NCBI GenBank assembly: GCA_965662735.1
Contig: CBFIIU010000014.1
Coordinates: 1 to 55,494 of the forward strand
Reading direction: 5' to 3'
Length of the DNA: 55,494 nucleotides
DNA from: JAYODZ01 sp965662735
GTDB lineage: Bacteria > Pseudomonadota > Alphaproteobacteria > RS24
Shown in pieces: positions 43,727-52,842 of the stretch (within the stretch, counting starts at the first letter, position 1; each line of letters begins with the position of its first letter). Position numbers and translations under genes: made by a program. The notes beneath the pieces are model-generated. The model ran no database searches. It was not told the origin of the DNA and saw only the letters and a list, made by a program, of their open reading frames with translations.

Positions 43727-44274
43727 GTATCGTAAAAGGCCTTAATTTTTTTCATATCGGCCTCAATATCGCCCGATGGTTGCATCACATGATCAATGCC
43801 GGCCGTCTTGGTAACGACATCCACATAAGCAATCACAATCGGCACCTCGGCCTCTTCGGCCATATGATAAAAACCTGTTTTCCATTCCGCCCGTGGACTG
43901 CGCGTTCCTTCAGGCGTGATTAACACAATACACTCTTCCGAATTTTTCAATTGCCCGGCAAGCTGTCGAACCAAAGCCGAGGGGGCGCGGCGGTCAACCG
44001 GTAAGGCGCCGCAATACCGCAAAAACCAGCCGACCGGTCCAACAAAAAGAGTGTGCTTAATTAAAACACGCAGTTGAAGTTCGAGATCAAACACAATCAA
44101 TAGGAAGAGAAGAAAATCCCAATAGGATGTGTGCGGTGCAACAATCATCACGGCCCGCGGTACATCCGACGGCACTTTTCCGATGGCGTGCCAACCGGTC
44201 AATCGAAGGCATATCCGGCTAAACCATCGTAAGATGAACGACAGGAGGGGGGTATTAAAAATGGTCATGGTCAA
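43690..44274 (-). CDS. 1-acylglycerol-3-phosphate acyltransferase family protein
   Basis: A PlsC-type acyltransferase of 194 residues. The catalytic HX4D motif is APHTSYWDFLLF near residue 48, and the glycerol-phosphate binding block is ITPEGTRSPRAEW near residue 120. It is short for PlsC but normal for the lysophospholipid acyltransferase group. It is the last gene of a minus-strand run that also holds an SDR and a crotonase. Confidence 0.87.
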   Translation of the reverse strand: MTMTIFNTPLLSFILRWFSRICLRLTGWHAIGKVPSDVPRAVMIVAPHTSYWDFLLFLLIVFDLELQLRVLIKHTLFVGPVGWFLRYCGALPVDRRAPSALVRQLAGQLKNSEECIVLITPEGTRSPRAEWKTGFYHMAEEAEVPIVIAYVDVVTKTAGIDHVMQPSGDIEADMKKIKAFYDTKTGIKPENYAS

Positions 44275-44337
44275 TCCAAACTGACATGCATCAAGAGTGA
44301 GCGTTTTGCACGGGCGGCACCTATTCCGCCCGTCAAA

Positions 44338-45105
44338 TTACATCGCTGAAATGCCGCCATCGACTTTCAGCTCAGAACCTGTAACAAATTTAGACTCATC
44401 ACTCGCCAAATAAAGCACGGCATAGGCGATATCATTTGGTTCGCCAATCACACCCAACGGAACTTGGCGCGCTAATTTATCAACCAATTCATCACGACCA
44501 ATACGCTCGGCCATGCCATCTAAAATAGGTGTATCGATAAAAGTTGGGTGCACGGAATTACACCGAATACGATAGCCTCGCTTTGCACAGTGCAAGGCTA
44601 CAGACTTAGATAACAGCCATACGCCTGCCTTTGCCGCATTATAAGCGGCCATATTATGCCCAGCGATAAGCCCTGCAATGGACGAGATGTTAACGATTGA
44701 GCCCGGCGCATGGTCACGCATATAGGGCAAAGCATATTTACATCCGAGAAAAATACTATCGACATCAACCGACTGAACTTTGCGCCAGGTCTCGAAATCC
44801 GTATCTTCGACGTTGGTCCCGCCACCAATGCCGGCATTATTCACCAGGATATTGAGGCCGCCCATGGCTGCCACCGAACCGGCCAGCACTTCTTTCCATT
44901 GCTCTTCATTGGCAACGTCATGCGTAAAAGCAAAACCACATCCGGGGCGCAGAGCATTTAGCTCTTCGGCAACAGCCTGAGCACTTGCGCCATTGAGGTC
45001 GCTCACGGTCACTTTAGCGCCTTCACGGGCCAACATAAGTGCCGTTGCACGCCCGAGGCCCGAACCACCCCCCGTGACCAAAGCCATTTTACCTTCTACT
45101 CGCAT
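44338..45105 (-). CDS. SDR-family oxidoreductase
   Basis: A 255-residue classical SDR. It has LVTGGGSGLGRATALMLA, NNAGIGGG, the catalytic Tyr-Lys in MAAYNAAKAGVW near residue 155, and SELKVDGGISAM at the C-terminus. The ATG at 45105 is 6 nt from GGGGAG; the ATG two codons upstream touches that site and is unlikely. It may act with the adjacent crotonase on an acyl-CoA. Confidence 0.9.
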   Translation of the reverse strand: MRVEGKMALVTGGGSGLGRATALMLAREGAKVTVSDLNGASAQAVAEELNALRPGCGFAFTHDVANEEQWKEVLAGSVAAMGGLNILVNNAGIGGGTNVEDTDFETWRKVQSVDVDSIFLGCKYALPYMRDHAPGSIVNISSIAGLIAGHNMAAYNAAKAGVWLLSKSVALHCAKRGYRIRCNSVHPTFIDTPILDGMAERIGRDELVDKLARQVPLGVIGEPNDIAYAVLYLASDESKFVTGSELKVDGGISAM

Positions 45106-45147
45106 AATCATCTCCCCGTTTTTATCTTGTGTGCTTTCAGATGGCGT

Positions 45148-45972
45148 TCAATCGTCGATCTTACTGGGTGTCGGCACATCCGTCTGCTCGGACTTCCGAT
45201 TAAAAAAAGCGCGCCGCGCCGCCGACAATTCCGGTGTCGTCGCGGCATAAGCGAATTGGTCGCGGTCCATATATGAGGTCGCGTAGCCGAGCGCATTGGC
45301 TGTCGCATTAATGGCTTGCTTGCTCATGCGAACGGCAATGGGCGGAAGGGCGGCGACTTGACGCGCGCGGGTGCGGGCCCACCGCATCGTCTCGCCATCT
45401 TCAACCACAGCCTCACACAAACCCAATTGATGGGCCGTGTCGGCGCCACATTTTTCGCCGAGAATAACGAGTTCCTTAGCTTTGGCTGGCCCAACAAGAG
45501 AGACAAGTCGAGGATTGCTATGCCAGCTTAAATTCATCCCCAATGGCACTTCGGGGAGGCTGAGATATGCTGTGCGCCCCATGACCCTCCAGTCACAGGC
45601 AATCGCAAGCGCCAGACCGCCACCAACACAATGACCTTCGATTGCACATAGGGTAATTTGTTCGAGCCGTTCCCAGGCCGCACATAAATCGGGCCCGATC
45701 GAGAGGAAGTGGCGGTTTTCGAGCGCCGAGCGATCGGCAGACCAGATTTCTGGATCAGCGAGATCGACGCCGGCGCTGAAATTTTGCTCACCGGTCAGAA
45801 TAACGGCATGCACGCTCGCATCATCGCGGAGCTGATGTGCAATGGAAATCAGGCCGCGCATCCGCTCGGCGCTTAGGGCGTTACGGCCCTTGCCACACCG
45901 CATCATCACTTCTGCAACGCCATCGCCGACGGCGATCGAAAATAGTTCGGGATTATAGCTCAGCGGGCTCAT
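45148..45972 (-). CDS. Crotonase-family protein lacking one of the two hydratase glutamates
   Basis: A 274-residue member of the enoyl-CoA hydratase/isomerase superfamily. The oxyanion-hole residues are in GEQNFSAGVDL and EGHCVGGGLALAIACD. In classical hydratase the second block reads GGG-C-E-L-A; here the Glu position is Ala, while the other Glu (SLPEVPLGM) is kept. It is therefore probably not a standard hydratase. The ATG at 45972 is family-like and follows a GAG; an upstream start 24 codons earlier is less likely. Confidence 0.85.
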   Translation of the reverse strand: MSPLSYNPELFSIAVGDGVAEVMMRCGKGRNALSAERMRGLISIAHQLRDDASVHAVILTGEQNFSAGVDLADPEIWSADRSALENRHFLSIGPDLCAAWERLEQITLCAIEGHCVGGGLALAIACDWRVMGRTAYLSLPEVPLGMNLSWHSNPRLVSLVGPAKAKELVILGEKCGADTAHQLGLCEAVVEDGETMRWARTRARQVAALPPIAVRMSKQAINATANALGYATSYMDRDQFAYAATTPELSAARRAFFNRKSEQTDVPTPSKIDD

Positions 45973-45998
45973 CGAAATCTCGATCAGCTCATGCCGGA

Positions 45999-46967
45999 TT
46001 AGTCCAGCTTCTGCCGACGAATGCCTGGGTCGCCCAACAACCAAACCGTTTGCGCATCCGGCCCCGGGGCGACCTGCGCAAAACTATTGCGGTCTTCGCG
46101 CACGGTTTCGGTAAATGTTTTACCTCCATCAGAGCTGACCAAAACCAGGCCCGAAAGGCCGGTCAGGACGATTCGGCCATCTTCGAGCTGGATGCCGCCA
46201 GAGATCGAGCGATCAGTGTTGGTCACAGCTTTTATCCAGCTTTTGCCGCGATCTTCAGACAAATAGGCATTGCCGCGCATCCCCCAAACGAGGATCGCAT
46301 CACTAGCCAGCGCCATGCCGCCCCAGAAAGATCCTTCATAGGGCGTTTGCAGCGCTTCAAAGGTTTCACCCTTGTCGGTGGAGCGATAGACATTGCCATA
46401 TTCAGCCGGAATATAGATCGCGCCAGAAGGCCCTTTGAACAAATCATTTAAATGATAATCGTCCTCAGAGTCGGGCGAAAGCGAGCGCGGTTCCCATGTT
46501 TTGCCGCCATCACGACTTTCCAGCATACTGGAGAAGGCCCCAACAACAATTGCATGTTCTGCTGACACATAGATCACACCCAGCAACGGCATTTCCGATT
46601 CGGGATCGGAATAGACAAGCTCCCAGCTTGCGCCGCCATCTTCCGTCCGCAAAATCTTCATGTCGTGACCCACGGCTAAGCCATGGTTCTCGTCGAAGAA
46701 GCTGATGCTGGTAAGCGTGGCGCGCGACGGCACTTTGGCCTGCGTCCATGTCTCGCCGCGATCCGTGCTGGTCAAGATATGGCCAAATTCTCCGACCGCG
46801 ATCAATTTGTTGCTTAGCTGAACACTATCGAGGAGCAAGGTTTCTGTGGCCAATGTGCTGGGCACGGAATACTCCAATTGGGCCTCGCTCGTTTCAGCGA
46901 GAGACGGGGCAGTCAAAGCGAGTCCAACGACCGACGCAGCGGCCAAAAGCGATAACTTATTCAACAT
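45999..46967 (-). CDS. Ycf48-like beta-propeller with Asp-box repeats
   Basis: A 322-residue exported protein with a signal peptide (LSLLAAASVVGLALTAPSLA). It has six BNR/Asp-box repeats: STDRGETW, TEDGGASW, SRDGGKTW, STDKGETF, SEDRGKSW and SSDGGKTF. The fold is a beta-propeller like Ycf48/HCF136. Such proteins often lie with DUF1302, DUF1329 and an RND exporter in proteobacteria; here no RND gene is next to it. GGGAG lies 6 nt before the ATG. Confidence 0.87.
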   Translation of the reverse strand: MLNKLSLLAAASVVGLALTAPSLAETSEAQLEYSVPSTLATETLLLDSVQLSNKLIAVGEFGHILTSTDRGETWTQAKVPSRATLTSISFFDENHGLAVGHDMKILRTEDGGASWELVYSDPESEMPLLGVIYVSAEHAIVVGAFSSMLESRDGGKTWEPRSLSPDSEDDYHLNDLFKGPSGAIYIPAEYGNVYRSTDKGETFEALQTPYEGSFWGGMALASDAILVWGMRGNAYLSEDRGKSWIKAVTNTDRSISGGIQLEDGRIVLTGLSGLVLVSSDGGKTFTETVREDRNSFAQVAPGPDAQTVWLLGDPGIRRQKLD

Positions 46968-47166
46968 GGTATACTCCCAGAAAAAGGACGCGACGTCCTG
47001 ATGTGATAACATTAGAGCCGGATGCACAGAGTTTCAAGAGCAGATCATGCGGCAAACAGACCAAGCTGCATTTTTTTGATAGTCAATTCTGATACCCGAT
47101 TTAGACGCTCGCTTTAAGAGCTGATTTCTGCCCAGCTATTCTTGCGCCTGTTTCTAACGTCAATTT

Positions 47167-48546
47167 TTAACGTCCAAGACGACGCATATTGGACGGTGTG
47201 TAACGGTCGGGGTCGAGATGGTCGGCGTTAAAATTAATCGGCCCTTCTTGGTTGGTGAGGCCGATGGCCAGATAGCGCCCGACCATCAAATCATAAATGG
47301 TCTCACCGGAGCCGCCGCAGATTTGGTGGCGATATTCCGACCCGCCGCCAAGCTGTTGAACCCGCCACAGCTCGCCGCGCCCATCATACACTTCGGTGGC
47401 CATAATGCCGCCGCTATCCTCATCAATATAAAAAACCCGTTTGGAGTAAACATGTCGAAAGGCGGGGTTCAGCGTCGCCTCGACCTCCCAGACGCGATGT
47501 AGTTCATAGCGCATGACATTGGGATTTATATGCTCGGAGCCGATCAGCGTGTCATAATCGACGAGGAGCCTGCGATAATTATTATAGGCGACATATTTCT
47601 CGCTGCGCTGGCGGACGGTCCACAAAAACCGGTCGGGCGCCCCATTAAAGCCACCATAGCTGTCCGAGGTGGTGATGCCGTCTGAATTCGTGCCAGGATT
47701 GTCATAGGCGATGGTGGGCGCGCGGCGCACACGGCGCATGCCGGGGCTATAGGTCCAGGCATTACGCGCCTCAATCGCCATATTCAGGCTTTCTTGAACC
47801 AACACAACATAACCCGCCATACGGGCCGGGGCTTTGGTTTGCAGCAAATATAGAATGGAAACATTGTCCAAATCTTCAGCCGCCTTGTAGCGCGGATCTG
47901 ACCAGCGCAAAATAGCGTCGTCTTCAACGGTAATATGGTAACTGCCGCCATTTTGGGTCACCGGAATGGCGGTAAATTTGCGCTCGAGCTTAAACCCACG
48001 ATAGCGCAATGTATGGTTCCAAATCAGCTCCAACGCATTATTGGGGATCGGGAAAGGCCGCGCCATAATGGCCTTGGCGACGCCATTTCCATCCGCCACC
48101 AACTCGCCAATAGCGGCATTATTCTTGGCCGCCTGATAGACATGCGGCGGCAATGCACAGCTGCGATGGGAGGGATAGATATCCATAAAATAGGTGGGAA
48201 ACCGTTCCATCAGCGCCATTTGGCCGGGCGTCAACTGAGCCGCATGCTGCCCCATATTGGTGCGGTCGATGCGCAAAAACGGTTTTTCATTGGGAAAGGG
48301 ATCGGGCAAATGCTGCCCCTCAACCACGGTCACATTGGCGGGCGGTGCGCTAAAACCCCCTGTCCATGCGGGGATGGTGCCATCGGCATTGCCAGCGCGC
48401 TCCGACCCCATGGGGGTGAGGTCGCCATCAAGCCGCTCGATCTGGCTTTGCGGCACGAGTGCCAGCGCCGATGAGACACCAAGCGCCGCGAAGATCCATC
48501 CCGACCATGGGATTGACTGGCGAATTAAAGCGGAGAGACGAGACAT
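47167..48546 (-). CDS. DUF1329 (LolA-like) protein, second copy
   Basis: A 459-residue exported protein with an N-terminal hydrophobic segment (WSGWIFAALGVSSALALV). It contains RLDGDLTPMGSERAGN, LIWNHTLRYRGFKLER, the hallmark AWTYSPGMRRVRRAPTIAYD, and RYTPSNMRRLGR at the C-terminus. The family is thought to have a LolA-like lipid-binding fold and is usually encoded next to DUF1302. An ATG nine codons earlier is possible. It shares the whole architecture with the gene upstream and is likely a paralogue. Confidence 0.88.
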   Translation of the reverse strand: MSRLSALIRQSIPWSGWIFAALGVSSALALVPQSQIERLDGDLTPMGSERAGNADGTIPAWTGGFSAPPANVTVVEGQHLPDPFPNEKPFLRIDRTNMGQHAAQLTPGQMALMERFPTYFMDIYPSHRSCALPPHVYQAAKNNAAIGELVADGNGVAKAIMARPFPIPNNALELIWNHTLRYRGFKLERKFTAIPVTQNGGSYHITVEDDAILRWSDPRYKAAEDLDNVSILYLLQTKAPARMAGYVVLVQESLNMAIEARNAWTYSPGMRRVRRAPTIAYDNPGTNSDGITTSDSYGGFNGAPDRFLWTVRQRSEKYVAYNNYRRLLVDYDTLIGSEHINPNVMRYELHRVWEVEATLNPAFRHVYSKRVFYIDEDSGGIMATEVYDGRGELWRVQQLGGGSEYRHQICGGSGETIYDLMVGRYLAIGLTNQEGPINFNADHLDPDRYTPSNMRRLGR

Positions 48547-48647
48547 GGACACACCCTTGATAAAAGATGACAAATACCGAATTGTGCTGAGCCTAGCCTA
48601 TAGATATCAAGGCTGACAATAAGAGAAATCATGATGCTCAGGCCAGA

Positions 48648-48714
48648 CCACCGCTAAGGAAAAGATCTCCGGCAGAGGAAAAGCCCACCGCTGAGGAAAA
48701 GCCCTGTGGCCAAG
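48648..48714. repeat. Three degenerate units of CCGCTGAGGAAAAGCC between the DUF1329 genes
   Basis: Units near ACCGCTAAGGAAAAG, CGGCAGAGGAAAAGCC and ACCGCTGAGGAAAAGCC follow one another. The region between the two DUF1329 genes holds this and the terminator only. Confidence 0.65.
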
Positions 48715-48751
48715 AAGAAGCATTGTTTTCTGCAGGCGGGAAGCCCCCAAT

Positions 48752-48779
48752 AAAAAAGGGGCGAGCCGAAGCTCGCCCC
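48752..48779 (-). terminator. Terminator after the first DUF1329 gene
   Basis: Read on the minus strand, GGGGCGAGC pairs with GCTCGCCCC around a TTCG tetraloop (48758-48779), then six T. It should limit read-through into the second DUF1329 gene. Confidence 0.9.
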
Positions 48780-48803
48780 AAATTTCAGAACCAAGCGGTT
48801 CGT

Positions 48804-50174
48804 TTAGCGTCCGAGACGCCGCACGTTAGCTGGTGTGAAATATTCTTCGGTCAGATAGTCAAGACCTTCGTCCACTTGGTTGATCGGACGATCCGACTTC
48901 ATCGCGAGGCCCATATAGCGGCCGGCAAGTGTGTCATAGATGAACTCGCCACCCATGGTGAAGCACTGTCCAGCATTGTCACGATAGTCAACACCTTGAC
49001 CGGCTTCTTGTACGCGCCACAGCTCGCCGCGACCGTCATACATTTCACCGCCGGTGATTTGCCAGCTATCTTCATCCAGGCGCAGAACACGCTTGGCATA
49101 GATGTGACGGGCCGTCGACTTCAGATTGCCTTCAACCACCCACTGGCGACGCACTTCATAGCGATGCGCATCGGGGTTCGAGTGGCCTTGCTGCAGCAAA
49201 CTGTCATAAGGCGTCAAAATCGCGCGGTAGTTATTTTGCTGCGACAGTTTCGCTTGCTTGCCCACAACGCGCCAATCGTAACGGTCTGGTGCACCATTAT
49301 ATCCGTCATACTGATCGGATGTGCCCATGCCGTCGCCATTGGTCATTGGGTTGTCATAGGCAATGTTTGGCGCACGACGAACGCGGCGTGTGCCTGGGCT
49401 ATAGGTCCAGGCTTTCCGGCCCTCTTTCGCCATGTTCAGTGTTTCATGCACCAACACCACATTGCCCGCAAAACGAGCTGGAGCCGATGTATGCGCCACA
49501 AAGTAGATGGAGATATTGTCCAAATCCTCGGCCCGCTTATTTTCGGGGAACGAGTAAGGGAAGGTAATCTCGTCTTTAGTGAAGGTGAGTGTGAAATCAC
49601 CTGAAGATGTTGGCACTGTCATGTTAAAGTCACGTGCCAAACGGGCCCCACGGAAGCGCAAGGTGTGGTTCCAAACAATTTCCAAACCGCTATTGGGAAT
49701 GGGGAAGGGAGACACACCAATGGCTTCGGAAATCCCGTTACCACCATCGACAACATCGCCGACCAGAGCATTACGTTTATACTGAGCGTCTTGGCCTGCT
49801 TTCGGCACACAAGCACGACGACCTTGATACACATTCAGCTTATAGCTGTCTGGGTAGGTGGCCAGCATTTTCTTCTGACCCTCGGTCAAGATGGCATCAT
49901 ATTGCGCCGCATTGCTGGATGTGATCGTGTATTTAATCGGATCACTCGCATAAGGGTCTGGCAAGCCTTTCCCATCCCAGCTGCCCAGATATTTGGCACC
50001 ATCAATTTTATTACTGGCTGACCATGCAGGCACTTCTCCCGATCCGGCTTTTTCAGCCCCGACCGGTGTTAGATCAGCGCCCAGACGATTAGCCACTTGC
50101 TCCGGCACTTTGGCAAGCACAGTCCCCGTCATCAGGGTCAGGGCTAAGGCCGGAAAGAGCATTTTGGTTTTCAT
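48804..50174 (-). CDS. DUF1329 (LolA-like) protein, first copy
   Basis: A 456-residue exported protein with a clear signal peptide (MLFPALALTLMTGTVLA). It contains RLGADLTPVGAEKAGS, EIVWNHTLRFRGARLAR, AWTYSPGTRRVRRAPNIAYD and TPANVRRLGR, each matching the second copy. The ATG at 50174 follows GGAGG; the TTG 15 nt upstream overlaps that site. It lies 64 nt after the DUF1302 gene and is probably co-transcribed with it. A role in lipid or hydrophobe trafficking to or from the outer membrane is inferred from the family. Confidence 0.9.
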   Translation of the reverse strand: MKTKMLFPALALTLMTGTVLAKVPEQVANRLGADLTPVGAEKAGSGEVPAWSASNKIDGAKYLGSWDGKGLPDPYASDPIKYTITSSNAAQYDAILTEGQKKMLATYPDSYKLNVYQGRRACVPKAGQDAQYKRNALVGDVVDGGNGISEAIGVSPFPIPNSGLEIVWNHTLRFRGARLARDFNMTVPTSSGDFTLTFTKDEITFPYSFPENKRAEDLDNISIYFVAHTSAPARFAGNVVLVHETLNMAKEGRKAWTYSPGTRRVRRAPNIAYDNPMTNGDGMGTSDQYDGYNGAPDRYDWRVVGKQAKLSQQNNYRAILTPYDSLLQQGHSNPDAHRYEVRRQWVVEGNLKSTARHIYAKRVLRLDEDSWQITGGEMYDGRGELWRVQEAGQGVDYRDNAGQCFTMGGEFIYDTLAGRYMGLAMKSDRPINQVDEGLDYLTEEYFTPANVRRLGR

Positions 50175-50208
50175 TTCATTTTCCTCCAACAGAATGTTTG
50201 GGTTGGTC

Positions 50209-50226
50209 GGGGGGCGGGCGCCCCCC
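50209..50226 (-). promoter_or_regulatory. GC-rich hairpin between DUF1302 and DUF1329 genes
   Basis: Seven G/C pairs (GGGGGGC with GCCCCCC) around a 4-nt loop, with no T-run on the coding strand. It may stabilise or process the shared message instead of ending it. Confidence 0.5.
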
Positions 50227-50238
50227 TTCCATCACTGA

Positions 50239-52842
50239 TTAGAACGCGTAGGACACGCTCAAAGAGACATGGTCGCGGTCGATATTTTTGGTGCGCACGG
50301 CATCACCATGATACATGCGGTAGCTAATGCCCGCTTGCCATTTGCTCAGATAGGTGAAGTCGAGGCTGACAGCCGCAGAGCCTGCACCTTGGCGCCATTG
50401 ACCGATTGGCGATGGCGACATGCCTTGCAAGCCATGCGAAATGACAAGGGTAGGCGCCACAGCAATCGGCGTTCCAAAGATGTTATCATATTGCAGGCGG
50501 CCCAAAAGCACCATGCCCGCCGATTCGTCGGTTGGGCGGCAGTAGCCGATGGGCTGAGGTGCGGTTGATGTGTTCTTCCGGCTGTCAATGGACAGAATGC
50601 CGTTAAGTGGCAAATCCGAACCAGCTGTACAGGTGTTGACAAGAGGCGCATTCCCCGCATTTCCGAGAACGCCAGTATCCGCACGACGCTCTTCAATATC
50701 ATCGACAATCAAGCCTTGGAATTCAGTTAGCAGAATACCAATATTCGCCCCCAATGCACTCACCACAGGGTTAGATGCGGTAAAGGTAGCTGTTGTGCCA
50801 ATATCCCAGGTGATCGCATCATGATCATCCACATAGCCTTTGACATAGCTGCTTTCTTGACAGCCTACGCCACCAAATTCCGCGTCGTAGGTGCTTCCTG
50901 TGATGTAGGTGTTTTCGACAATACCCGTTGTCGTAAAAGCACAGTTATTGAACAAAGCTGTAATAGTCAGCACGTCCGTATCAATTTGAAGTGGTACATC
51001 CGGACGATAGGTGAAGTCGCCTTGCAAGCCCCAGCCCAACACAGTGGTGTTAAAGCTAAAGCCATAAGTGGTGACCTCAGGGAACTCGGCAAATAATGAA
51101 TAGTTCCATGTCGGCTTGATTAGAGCCGCACCGGTGGGTAATTGACCAAATGCATCGAAAGATGAGTCTAATGTTTGAGTTGCATCAAGCTGCAGGGCAT
51201 ATGTGAGACACATTGCTTCTTGCAAGGCACCGATTGTGTTATCGGCCGCATCCAGAACAACGGGGGTTCCCGTCAATGCCGCCGTGGTGGCTGCGTCAAG
51301 CCCTAACGTTCCGATATAGGCATCTCGATAAGCCTTCAGGGCAGGTGTTCCCGCCGCTGCAAAATTATCTTTAATGGTGCTAATCAGGTCGTAGGTGTCG
51401 TCAATCGCAATATTTTCATAGCCAAAGCGATAGGCACGACCACCATATGTTCCTGCCAGCGCTTCAGTGGTCAAATTGGTCACCATACTGGCCGCACATC
51501 CAACCATCCCCACGCCGCGAGATACCGTAGATGCAGAATATCCGGTCGCCTCATAGGTTACGTCTTGCTTGTAGGTTTTGTACGACACATAAGGCAAGCG
51601 GCTGTCCATGCGCTGGTAATAGAAGCCAAATTCGGTGGAATTCAGATCCTCGGCATACCAGCGGAGCGCCAGACCAATCGAGTCATTGCCTTCAATATCG
51701 TCATCATTGCTCAAGCGGTTAGTATCACCGTAATTGTCTCGCGTATACTCCGCGTTGCTGGTGATGTTGTTCAGAACATCCATATCGCTATTGGCATCGC
51801 AATCAACCACGCCCGTGGCAGCAATCGCATCACGAACCAAAATGGTTGTGCCCATGCCCGCAGCGGTCAAATCGGCTGCACTACCGCAGTTAAAACGCTG
51901 CCCAGAAGTTGGGCCGCCACCAACGTAATAATAGTCGCCATTGCCACCTTTCGTGCCTTGCACAAAGGCGTCGGAGCTGGCAAAAGCCGTTCCGCCGACA
52001 TCAAGCTTATATTCGTCCCAGCCGCCCACATAGGCCTCGACCGACACAGTGTCAGTGAGCGCGATAGACGCGTAAATGGCTTCAACAGGAAGCAGGGCTT
52101 CTTTAATTTCCGCACCAGGGCGACGAATGGCCGCTACGTCAATAGGGCTAAAGGCAGAGTTACCGCCCGGAATGAAGGTTGCTTCACCCCAGTTGATCAC
52201 TTGCTTACCCACCCGCACCATCATGGGGCGGTCGGCGACATCAAAGTCCCAAGAAACATAGGCATCGAGCAATTGAATGTCGAAGCCCGTATTATCTTCA
52301 CCACGATCGGTGAGGCCGCCGTCGACGCCATCACGTTTAAACGAGCCATCATCCATCAACACGGCGTCATAATAGGCGTTGACGCGCATAAAAGCGGTGG
52401 TCATGCCCATTTTGGCCTCAAAATCAGAGGTAATTTTGAACGGCGCACTGATGAGGTCGCCCGATGAATTAAAGTTCAACCGGCCATCATCTGTGTTAAT
52501 CGCACCATCGAAATTATAAACCTCGCTGCCAGTGGCTTCTTGACAAAAAGTGCCATAAGCTTGGTTCGCGGCGCTGAGACCACCTGAGCTACAAAGAGCA
52601 AAAGGGGCATTGGCATCAGGTCTTATGTAAGTTGAGATATCGGCCGGACCGCCATTATTTGTTGGCAAGAACCGTGTATCCGTGTCTGTCGTCAGCATCG
52701 ACACACCCACAGATGCGGTAGTGTCGATCTGAATATCCCAGCCCCCCACTTGCATGGTATAGGCGTGCGCTGAGGTCGCGGCAAATAGGCCGAGACCGGC
52801 TATTGCCCCTAAGCGCGAAGCGCGTTTTTTATAATTCATCAT
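50239..52842 (-). CDS. DUF1302 outer-membrane protein, long form with paired cysteines
   Basis: An 868-residue outer-membrane beta-barrel-like protein. It has a signal peptide (LGAIAGLGLFAATSAHA), then MQVGGWDIQIDTTASVGVSM and VRVGKQVINWGEATFIPGG, the DUF1302 hallmark near residue 215, and ends SLSVSYAF with the C-terminal Phe of porins. Common members have about 550-650 residues; the extra length is in loop-like inserts at about residues 300-680. Ten cysteines come as five local pairs, which is unusual for this class. The ATG at 52842 follows GAGGAGGG by 6 nt. Confidence 0.9.
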   Translation of the reverse strand: MMNYKKRASRLGAIAGLGLFAATSAHAYTMQVGGWDIQIDTTASVGVSMLTTDTDTRFLPTNNGGPADISTYIRPDANAPFALCSSGGLSAANQAYGTFCQEATGSEVYNFDGAINTDDGRLNFNSSGDLISAPFKITSDFEAKMGMTTAFMRVNAYYDAVLMDDGSFKRDGVDGGLTDRGEDNTGFDIQLLDAYVSWDFDVADRPMMVRVGKQVINWGEATFIPGGNSAFSPIDVAAIRRPGAEIKEALLPVEAIYASIALTDTVSVEAYVGGWDEYKLDVGGTAFASSDAFVQGTKGGNGDYYYVGGGPTSGQRFNCGSAADLTAAGMGTTILVRDAIAATGVVDCDANSDMDVLNNITSNAEYTRDNYGDTNRLSNDDDIEGNDSIGLALRWYAEDLNSTEFGFYYQRMDSRLPYVSYKTYKQDVTYEATGYSASTVSRGVGMVGCAASMVTNLTTEALAGTYGGRAYRFGYENIAIDDTYDLISTIKDNFAAAGTPALKAYRDAYIGTLGLDAATTAALTGTPVVLDAADNTIGALQEAMCLTYALQLDATQTLDSSFDAFGQLPTGAALIKPTWNYSLFAEFPEVTTYGFSFNTTVLGWGLQGDFTYRPDVPLQIDTDVLTITALFNNCAFTTTGIVENTYITGSTYDAEFGGVGCQESSYVKGYVDDHDAITWDIGTTATFTASNPVVSALGANIGILLTEFQGLIVDDIEERRADTGVLGNAGNAPLVNTCTAGSDLPLNGILSIDSRKNTSTAPQPIGYCRPTDESAGMVLLGRLQYDNIFGTPIAVAPTLVISHGLQGMSPSPIGQWRQGAGSAAVSLDFTYLSKWQAGISYRMYHGDAVRTKNIDRDHVSLSVSYAF

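Noticed and set aside
51565..52467. A 300-codon plus-strand open frame inside the DUF1302 gene
   Set aside because: It is antisense to a well-supported gene with signal peptide and family motifs, and shows no family features itself.
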